A DNA stretch of 64,000 bases from Streptomyces cyaneogriseus subsp. noncyanogenus. GTDB lineage: Bacteria > Actinomycetota > Actinomycetes > Streptomycetales > Streptomycetaceae. The notes under the pieces were generated by a model. That model saw only the letters and a program-made list of their open reading frames with translations, made no database searches and had not been told where the DNA came from. How positions within the stretch are numbered: position 1 is the stretch's first letter; every line of letters begins with the position of its first letter. Position numbers and translations under genes: made by a program. The stretch spans positions 248,001 through 312,000 of the forward strand of contig NZ_CP010849.1 in the NCBI RefSeq assembly GCF_000931445.1, given 5' to 3'. Shown piece after piece: positions 58,445-64,000 of this stretch.

Positions 58445-59431
58445 ATGGCAGCGACACGCAGGACGGCGGACGTGCTGAGCGCGGCGGTGGGCCTGCGCCG
58501 GGCCGCGCAGCACGCCGCCCGCGGCACCACCGGCACCGACGCCGTCCTCGCGGCGCTGTCCGAGGTGATCGACCACGACTTCGCCTCGCTGGCGCGGTGG
58601 GACCCGCTGCGCCGCCGTCACCTCACCCTGGCCGGCACCTACCCGGACACCGCGACCGCGTACATCGAGAACCGGCTCCACGACGACCCGGCCTTCGCCG
58701 CCATCCGCCGCTCACCGGACGGCGTGCGCTGGTGGCGGGATGTGCCGGTGCCCGAGCGGCGGGTCTCCCCCGGCATCCAGGAGGTCCTCGGCCCCCTGGG
58801 GGTGCGGGGCGGCCTCGCCCAGTGCCTGTACGCCGCGGACGGCAGGTACGTCGGGATCCTCAACGTGAGCACCACGCGGGCGCACCGCGAGCCGGAGGCC
58901 CTGCGCGCCGTGATGGCCCTGCTGGGCGAGGCCCTCGGCGCGGTGGCCGACCCGCTGACCGCTCCCCCGCCGTCCGGCGCACCGGACGGCGGGGCCTGTG
59001 CCGTGGTGCTGCCGCCGGGGAGGGAGGCGGGCCCCGTTCCGGTGAGCGGGCGGCCCCTGCCCGGGCTGGCGTCGGCGGACGCGCCGCTGGTCCGGCTCGT
59101 CCGGCGGGTCGCCGCCGGGCGGCCGCTGCCCGCCACCGTCCTGGTGCCCTACCAGCGGCGGCTGCTCGAACTCCGGGTGACCCGCCAGGGCCCGGCGCTG
59201 CACGCGGTCTGCCGTCCGGTCGCCCGGCCCGCGGCGCTGTCCGCACGCGAGATGGACGTCCTCGCGGAGCTCACCCGGGGCCGGACCAACCGGGAGATCG
59301 CGGACCGTCTGGGCGTCGCGGTCCGCACCGTCGCCACGCACGTCGAGCACATCCTCGCCAAGCTGGACGTCCCCAACCGGGCCGCCGCCGCGGGGCGAGC
59401 CGCCGCCTGGGGCCTCGAACCGGCGCCGTGA
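58445..59431 (+). CDS. LuxR-family (GAF-HTH) transcriptional regulator
   Basis: Regulator of 328 residues. An N-terminal GAF-like sensor spans about residues 25-170 (LAALSEVIDHDFASLARWDP, GVRGGLAQCLYAADGRYVGI, LNVSTTRAHREPEALRAVMA). The C-terminal LuxR DNA-binding domain covers about 262-325 (LSAREMDVLAELTRGRTNRE, IADRLGVAVRTVATHVEHIL, AKLDVPNRAAAAGRAAAWG). It follows the amidohydrolase by 32 bp in the same direction and may be co-transcribed with it. Alternatively a CATCCT box 6 bp before the ATG could support a leaderless start. Confidence 0.9.
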   Translation: MAATRRTADVLSAAVGLRRAAQHAARGTTGTDAVLAALSEVIDHDFASLARWDPLRRRHLTLAGTYPDTATAYIENRLHDDPAFAAIRRSPDGVRWWRDVPVPERRVSPGIQEVLGPLGVRGGLAQCLYAADGRYVGILNVSTTRAHREPEALRAVMALLGEALGAVADPLTAPPPSGAPDGGACAVVLPPGREAGPVPVSGRPLPGLASADAPLVRLVRRVAAGRPLPATVLVPYQRRLLELRVTRQGPALHAVCRPVARPAALSAREMDVLAELTRGRTNREIADRLGVAVRTVATHVEHILAKLDVPNRAAAAGRAAAWGLEPAP

Positions 59432-59881
59432 GCACGGCCGGCCCGCCGGTCCCCGGGGAGGCGGCCGGGCATCCGCGGGTGCGGTCCCGCGCGGGGGTTC
59501 GGCCGACACGCTGGACCGCTTTCGATCGCCCCCGGATTCGTACGGAACCGCTTGCGCCCGGACAGAGACGGTCATGGCTTTGCCAGGGCTGGACGGAGCG
59601 GGGCGCACTCGGCCTACTTGAAAGGGCTGCCGGGCGTACGGGGGGACTCGTCCGGCGCCGACCCCGTCCGCCGACCGTGCCGACCCCCGCCGAGACGCAG
59701 ACACCGTTGGCGGATTTCCCGGGCCAACGGAGGTTGGTGATCACTAATAGGGCTTGGGCATCTTCACTGGAAGCAAAGGTCAGCCGGTGCCTCTCGACGT
59801 ACCCGTGTGATCCGGTCGGCCTTCCTCCTGGTCTTGGCGCCGGACGAGCGCCAGCAGATCGCTGAACGAGAGGAATGCACA
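59432..59881. other. Intergenic region before the hydrolase remnant
   Basis: 450 bp. CCGTTGGC (59704-59711) and GCCAACGG (59723-59730) form a perfect 8-bp inverted repeat with an 11-bp spacer, followed by the AT-richer TGATCACTAATAGG (59739-59752). It looks like a promoter with an operator that once controlled the broken hydrolase gene. No coding frame is seen. Confidence 0.5.
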
Positions 59882-60308
59882 GTGTCCCGGACCGCGTTCG
59901 ACCTCGCCTATGACGAACTCCGCGCCCGCTGGCCGAGGTCCACCGAGGAACACGACGTCGGCACGCCCTACGGCCCTACCCGTGTCCATGTGTACGGGCC
60001 GGCCGACGGCCACCCTCTGGTGCTGCTGCCCGGCGGTATGGCCACCGGTCTGGTCTGGTTCGCCAACGCGACAGCCCTCGGCCGGCGTTTCCGGATCCAC
60101 GCCGTCGACCTCGTGGGCGACGCCGGCCGCACCGAACGCCGCGGCATGCCACTGAGGAACGCTGATGACCTGAACGTCTGGCTGGATGCCCTGCTGGACG
60201 GGATCGGAGCCGCCAGCGCGCATCTGTGTGGCCACTCCTACGGCGCCTGGATCGCCGCCCGGTACGGCCTGCACGCCATCTCAACAACCGCCTCGCCGAT
60301 TTCCTCGA
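59882..60308 (+). pseudogene. Alpha/beta hydrolase with internal deletion
   Basis: From GTG 59882 (AGAGGA 8 nt upstream) the frame gives a normal hydrolase N-terminus: PYGPTRVHVYGPADGHPLVL, LLPGGMATGLVWFANATALG, and the nucleophile elbow LCGHSYGAWIAARYGLHA (about residues 117-134, Ser in GHSYG). Directly after GLHA the original frame becomes ISTTASPISSTD. One shift away it reads HLNNRLADFLD followed by a stop at 60306-60308, which looks like the true C-terminal helix of such hydrolases. About 100 residues with the acid and histidine are therefore deleted. The left-over open frame runs to 60361 but cannot be functional. Confidence 0.7.
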
Positions 60309-60392
60309 CTGACCCAGCCGACGGCAGCGGAGACCGATTGGCGGGCCGGCAGCCGTCTTGATGGTGATCGCGTCGCCGACGTCGATGTCCCG

Positions 60393-61060
60393 TTACCGAT
60401 CCTCCGTCACGGGCAGGCACTCGGCGAGCAGGTCGACGACGTCGCGCCAGGCTCGCTGCGCGTGCGGCGGGTGGTGGCCGACACCGGGGACCACGGGGTG
60501 GCCGACCGGCGGGTGGCGGAAGGCGTGCGAGGCGCCGCCATAGATGGCGAGGCGCCAGTCGACGCCCGCGGCCCGCGTCTCAGCGGTGACGCGTTTCGTT
60601 GCGCGGGCGGCATGATCGGGTCTTCCGATCCGACCCCGGCCCACACCGGGCAGCGGATGCGCGCTGCCTCGCCCGGTCGGCCCGTGGTAGTTGCGTTGAC
60701 TGTCCCGATCGCGCGCAGGTCGGCGCCGCCTCGCCCGAGTTCCAGCGCGATGGCGCCCCCGGTGCCGTAGCCGATGGCGGCGATCCGGTCGGGTCGGTCC
60801 GGGGCTCGGTGCGCAACTCTCCGAGTGCCGCGTGGCCGATGCGCCGCATCCGGTCGGGATCAGCGAGCAGTGGCATGCGACGGGCCAGCATCTCCTCGGG
60901 GTCACCCGAATAGCGCCCGCCGTGAAGGTCGAAGGCCAGCGCCACATATCCCAGCTCGGCGAGAGCGTCGGCCCGGCGGCGCTCGACGTCGCTGAGCCCC
61001 ATGCCCTCTGGTCCGAGCAGCACCGCGGGCCCGGCGGTCGGCACCGGCCGGGAGCGCGGC
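60393..61060 (-). pseudogene. Dienelactone-hydrolase-family gene with multiple frameshifts
   Basis: Three reading frames must be joined on the minus strand. The first reads LGPEGMGLSDVERRRADALA, ELGYVALAFDLHGGRYSGDP and DPDRMRRIGHAALGELRTEP. The second continues DRIAAIGYGTGGAIALELG (in place of the Cys or Ser nucleophile elbow G-x-C/S-x-G it has GYGTGG) and VWAGVGSEDPIMPPAQRNA with the acid. The third ends TAETRAAGVDWRLAIYGGAS, HAFRHPP with the histidine, and a tail to 60393. The order and motifs are those of dienelactone hydrolases of about 240 residues. At least two frameshifts and the nucleophile change make it a pseudogene. Confidence 0.72.
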
Positions 61061-61136
61061 CGGTGCCGGGCGGCGCCGCGCGAGGTGGCGGTGCGGGCCG
61101 CGTACGGCCTCGCGGCTCTCCGTGGCGTCCCGCCGG

Positions 61137-62090
61137 TCAGAGGGCCGCCTGCGGCAAGTGACCGGCGGACGGGGGAAGTTGCGAGGGACTCACCCGGGTG
61201 CCCAGCACCTCGGCCATGAACTGGACCAGCCACCGCTGCGAGGGACTGCGCGAGGACTCGTGCCGGGCGTAGAGAGCCACCTCGATCGGCTCGGTCTCGA
61301 ACGGCAGCCGCACCAGGCGCAGGCGCCGGGAGGCGGTGAGGACCTCCCCGACGTACTCGGGGACGATGGCGATCAGGTCGGTGTGCTCCAGGAGGTAGGG
61401 CAGCATCGAGAAGCGGGTCGCGTCGACGACCACGCGGTCCAGCAGCCCGTGCGTCGCCAGCACGGCCCGCGGCACCACATGGCCGCTGGGGCCGAAGACG
61501 GTCGCGTGGTGCTCGGTCTCCAGTTGCGCCAGGGTGACCGACTCGCCCCGGACCCGGGGGTGGTCGGCGGCGACCATGGCGACGTAGCGCTCGTGGAAGA
61601 GCGGGATGCGCACGGTCCGGTGGGAGGTGAGCACCGGGGTGGCGACGAACGCGTCGAGATCACCGCGGCGCAGCTGCCGCTCGGCGTCGTCCACGTCCAG
61701 CGGCCGGACGGTGAACGACACCCTGGGCGCGCGCTCGCGGGCCGCCGCCAGGAGGCGTGGCAGGAGGGTCGCCTCGCCGAGGTCGGACAGGGCGATCGTG
61801 AACCGGCCCGCCATGGTGCGCGGGTCGAAGTCGTCGGCCTGCCGGATGGTCCCGTCGATCTCCGCCAGGGCGCGCTGGAGCGGCTCGTACAGCCGGCGGG
61901 CCCCGGCGGTGGGCGTCAGCCCCCGCCCGGTGCGCCGGAACAGGTCGTCACCGAAGTGACGGCGCAGCTTGGCCAGGCTGTAGCTGACCGTGGGCTGGGT
62001 GACGTGGAGCGTCTCCGCGGTGGCCGTGACACTGCCGGTCTCGTACAGCAGCACGAAGACCCGGGCGAGATTGAGGTCGAAGGTCCCCAT
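61137..62090 (-). CDS. LysR-family transcriptional regulator
   Basis: LysR-type regulator of 317 residues. The winged helix-turn-helix lies at residues about 3-65 (FDLNLARVFVLLYETGSVTA, TAETLHVTQPTVSYSLAKLR, RHFGDDLFRRTGRGLTPTAG). The effector domain starts at about 90 (GRFTIALSDLGEATLLPRLL) and includes RGDLDAFVATPVLTSHRTVR and LLEHTDLIAIVPEYVGEVLT. Divergent transcription from the benzoylformate-decarboxylase gene, with an ATAT-N11-ATAT box between them, marks it as the probable activator of that pathway. Start: ATG 62088-62090; an alternative at 62123 has no ribosome-binding site. Confidence 0.92.
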   Translation of the reverse strand: MGTFDLNLARVFVLLYETGSVTATAETLHVTQPTVSYSLAKLRRHFGDDLFRRTGRGLTPTAGARRLYEPLQRALAEIDGTIRQADDFDPRTMAGRFTIALSDLGEATLLPRLLAAARERAPRVSFTVRPLDVDDAERQLRRGDLDAFVATPVLTSHRTVRIPLFHERYVAMVAADHPRVRGESVTLAQLETEHHATVFGPSGHVVPRAVLATHGLLDRVVVDATRFSMLPYLLEHTDLIAIVPEYVGEVLTASRRLRLVRLPFETEPIEVALYARHESSRSPSQRWLVQFMAEVLGTRVSPSQLPPSAGHLPQAAL

Positions 62091-62107
62091 ATCGATGCAC
62101 TCTATAT
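62089..62107. promoter_or_regulatory. LysR-type T-N11-A box
   Basis: ATAT-N11-ATAT (62089-62107) fits the T-N11-A core with dyad symmetry that defines LysR sites. It lies 80 bp upstream of the decarboxylase start and touches the lysR start codon, a place suited to both activation and autorepression. Confidence 0.55.
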
Positions 62108-62187
62108 CGGGGCTGCGCAACATCTATTGGTGCCCATGTCACGGCGTTCCTTAGCGTGTCCCGCATCACTTTTGGAAAGGAACGTCA

Positions 62188-63768
62188 GTGCCATCCGTGC
62201 GTCGCCTCTCCCACGAGTTCCTGGAGCGCCAAGGGCTCACCACCTTCTTCGGCAACCCCGGCTCCAACGAGCTGCCCTTCCTCGCCGATCTCCCCGACGG
62301 CTTCCGCTACGTCCTCGGGCTGCACGAAGGTGCCGTGCTCGGCATGGCGGACGGCTACGCGCAGGCGACCGGCCGCCCGGTGCTGGTCAACCTGCACGCC
62401 GCCTCGGGGTCCGGGAACGCGATGGGCGCGCTGACGAACGCCGTGGCCTCCCGGACCCCGCTGGTGATCGTCGCCGGGCAGCAGGTGCGGTCCGCCGTCG
62501 GTCCGGAGGCCAATCTGGCCAACGTCGACGCCCCGGCGCTGATGAAGCCCCTGGTGGGCTGGGCCGCCGAGCCGGCCTGCGCGCAGGACGTGCCGCGCGC
62601 GCTGGCGCAGGCCGTCTTCGAGGCGCGGTTGCAGCGACGGCCGACCTACCTCTCCGTGCCGTACGACGACTGGGACGCCGAGGCCGGTGCCAACAGTCTG
62701 CCGGTGCTGGACCGGCGGGTGCAGCGTGCCTCGGTGCCCGGCGCCGAGCAGGGCCGTCTGCTGGCCGAACAGGTCGCGTCCGCCCGGCGGCCCGCGCTGG
62801 TGCTCGGCGGCGACATCGACACGGCCGGTCTCTTCGACGACGCCGTCCGGCTGGCCGAGCGCCTGGGCGGACCGGTGTGGGCGGCGCCCTCCCTGTTCCG
62901 GCTGCCCTTCCCCAACCGCCACCCGCTCTTCCGCGGCGTGCTGCCCGCCGGGATCGCGCCGGTCTCCCGGGCGCTGGAGGGCCACGATCTGGTGCTGGTG
63001 CTCGGGGCGCCCGTGTTCCGCTACCACGAGCACCTGCCCGGCCCTTATCTGCCCGAGGGCACCCGGCTGATCCAGGTGACGGACGACGCCTCCGCCGCCG
63101 CGCGGGCCCCGATGGGCGAGGCACTGGTCGCCGACCCCGGCGCGGTGATCGACCTGCTCATGAAGATGCTCGACTCCCCCTCCACGCCGGTGGGCGCGTA
63201 CCGGACCGCGCCCGAGCCGCCCACCGCCGAAGGGTCCCGGCTGCACCCGGAGGAGGTCTTCGCCGCGCTGCGCGACGAGATGCCCGAGGACACCGCGTAC
63301 GTCGTCGAGTCGACGTCGACCAATGCCGCGTGGTGGCGGCAGATGGACCTGCGCCGTCCGGGCTCCTACTACTTCCCGGCGGCCGGCGGCCTCGGGTTCG
63401 GGCTGCCCGGCGCGGTCGGGGTCGCCATGGCCCAGCCGGACCGGCCCGTCGTCGGCGTGATCGGGGACGGCTCGGCCAACTACGGCATCACCGCGCTCTG
63501 GACGGCGGCACAGCACCGGATCCCGGTCACGTTCGTCCTGCTGCGCAACGGGACCTACGGGGCGCTGCGCTGGTTCGGCGGGCTGCTCGGTGTGCCGGAC
63601 GCGCCCGGACTGGACATCCCCGGGCTGGACTTCACCCGCATCGCGGAGGGCTACGGCGTCCCGGCCCGGCACGTCTCCGGGGCCGGGGAGCTGCGCGCCG
63701 CCCTCGCCGAACGGCCGGACCACCCCCGGCTGCTCCAGGTGGACACGGAGCTCACCACGCCGTCGTGA
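62188..63768 (+). CDS. mdlC: Benzoylformate decarboxylase (ThDP-dependent)
   Basis: Converts benzoylformate to benzaldehyde and CO2; ThDP and Mg2+ dependent, cytoplasmic, 526 residues (the Pseudomonas putida MdlC is 528). The P. putida active-site residues fall at the same numbers: Ser26 in FFGNPGSNELPFL, Glu47 in LHEGAV (contacts the ThDP pyrimidine), His70 in VNLHAASGSGNAM, and His280 (His281 in MdlC) in APVFRYHEH. The ThDP/Mg motif is GVIGDGSANYGITALWTAAQ, ending LLRNGTYG. A related aryl-2-oxoacid decarboxylase remains possible, but this match is strong. GTG start with AAAGGAA 6 nt upstream. An aldehyde dehydrogenase gene follows. Confidence 0.92.
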   Translation: MPSVRRLSHEFLERQGLTTFFGNPGSNELPFLADLPDGFRYVLGLHEGAVLGMADGYAQATGRPVLVNLHAASGSGNAMGALTNAVASRTPLVIVAGQQVRSAVGPEANLANVDAPALMKPLVGWAAEPACAQDVPRALAQAVFEARLQRRPTYLSVPYDDWDAEAGANSLPVLDRRVQRASVPGAEQGRLLAEQVASARRPALVLGGDIDTAGLFDDAVRLAERLGGPVWAAPSLFRLPFPNRHPLFRGVLPAGIAPVSRALEGHDLVLVLGAPVFRYHEHLPGPYLPEGTRLIQVTDDASAAARAPMGEALVADPGAVIDLLMKMLDSPSTPVGAYRTAPEPPTAEGSRLHPEEVFAALRDEMPEDTAYVVESTSTNAAWWRQMDLRRPGSYYFPAAGGLGFGLPGAVGVAMAQPDRPVVGVIGDGSANYGITALWTAAQHRIPVTFVLLRNGTYGALRWFGGLLGVPDAPGLDIPGLDFTRIAEGYGVPARHVSGAGELRAALAERPDHPRLLQVDTELTTPS

Positions 63769-63883
63769 CCCATGGGGTCCGCCCGGCGGACCCCGTCGCA
63801 GCCGGGCCGGTACCGCCGGCCCCCGCCGGTTCGCGACCGGCGCCCTCGACCATCACCGACGCAGTACCGAGAAAGGGCAAGCC

Positions 63884-64000
63884 GATGACACTCCTGGACA
63901 GCGCCGTCTGGGGCAAGAGGTTCTTCAGCGACGGCTGGCGGGACTCCGCCGTCGAGCACCCGGTGGTCGAACCGGCCACCGGGGGCCGGCTCGGCACGGT
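63884..64000 (+). CDS. Aldehyde dehydrogenase, probably benzaldehyde dehydrogenase (partial)
   Basis: The first 39 codons are visible: MTLLDSAVWGKRFFSDGWRD, then EHPVVEPATGGRLGTV. The pattern of a Trp-rich start followed by a VxxPATGxxLGxV strand is that of NAD(P)-dependent aldehyde dehydrogenases, and the VWxxKxFxxGW start recalls XylC/benzaldehyde-type enzymes. It would oxidise the benzaldehyde made by the preceding decarboxylase to benzoate. GAAAGGG lies 7 nt before the ATG. The catalytic cysteine and NAD motifs lie beyond the window, so the substrate is inferred from context. Confidence 0.8.

Overview
The window is high-GC DNA with strong G/C bias at third codon positions, GTG/TTG starts, and gene families typical of filamentous actinobacteria: a CvnA-D conservon with a linked CYP157-type P450, XRE/DUF397 pairs, multi-domain SpoIIE-type phosphatases, RNHCP-domain proteins, a DUF6355 secreted protein, and Ku. 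It is almost certainly a Streptomyces chromosome. One short stretch is not genomic: positions 35084-35125 match, as I remember it, the 42-nt loxP-based circularisation linker of 454 Titanium paired-end libraries, and a 148-bp duplication flanks it. This suggests a draft assembly containing a chimeric mate-pair read.

Layout. 1-8.6 kb: partial Lrp/AsnC regulator, MFS exporter, M20 amidohydrolase, DUF6355 secreted protein, a divergent FAD monooxygenase/TetR pair with two clear operators, a class-I-like P450 and an MmpS-like lipoprotein. 8.7-13.2 kb: a hydantoin-type catabolic locus on the minus strand (racemase, NCS1 symporter, GntR/FCD regulator, 5'-truncated amidohydrolase) with three distinct candidate control sequences. 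13.5-20.9 kb: HbpS/GlcG-like secreted protein, beta-propeller lipoprotein, SDR/TetR divergent pair, two tandem RNHCP proteins, TerB-like protein, Eis-like acetyltransferase. 21-23.4 kb: a decay zone with remnants of a SnoaL-like protein, a prolyl aminopeptidase and a zinc-finger serine recombinase, around an intact MBL-fold/CGNR divergent pair. 23.4-29.8 kb: AraC regulator, secreted protein, EF-hand protein, alpha/beta hydrolase, and a second NCS1 permease with a cysteine-rich tail. 29.9-34.5 kb: signalling block (ATPase-PAS-GAF-PP2C phosphatase; PP2C phosphatase plus MASE1 membrane protein). 34.8-35.9 kb: cold-shock protein with a structured leader, the linker artefact, and a secreted protein.

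36.4-44.3 kb: cvnA-cvnB-cvnC-cvnD-CYP157 conservon with overlapping starts and stops, a convergent second P450, a SAM methyltransferase, and a DUF397/XRE pair. 44.8-54.7 kb: small housekeeping or unknown genes, including pgm (phosphoglucomutase), a MOSC protein, SRAP (YedK-type), Ku, PepSY lipoprotein and an ANTAR/GAF regulator. 55-59.4 kb: APC permease, YtcJ-like amidohydrolase, LuxR regulator. 59.9-61.1 kb: a second decay zone with two broken alpha/beta hydrolases. 61.1-64 kb: LysR regulator divergent from a benzoylformate decarboxylase and the start of an aldehyde dehydrogenase gene, a probable aromatic 2-oxoacid to benzoate branch.

I see no CRISPR array, rRNA, tRNA, intact insertion sequence or prophage. 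No single stretch stands out as a wholly new system. The most unusual items are the assembly artefact, the operator architectures, the catalytic-residue substitutions (SDR YxxxN, racemase lacking the first cysteine, P450 lacking ExxR) and the clusters of gene remnants.
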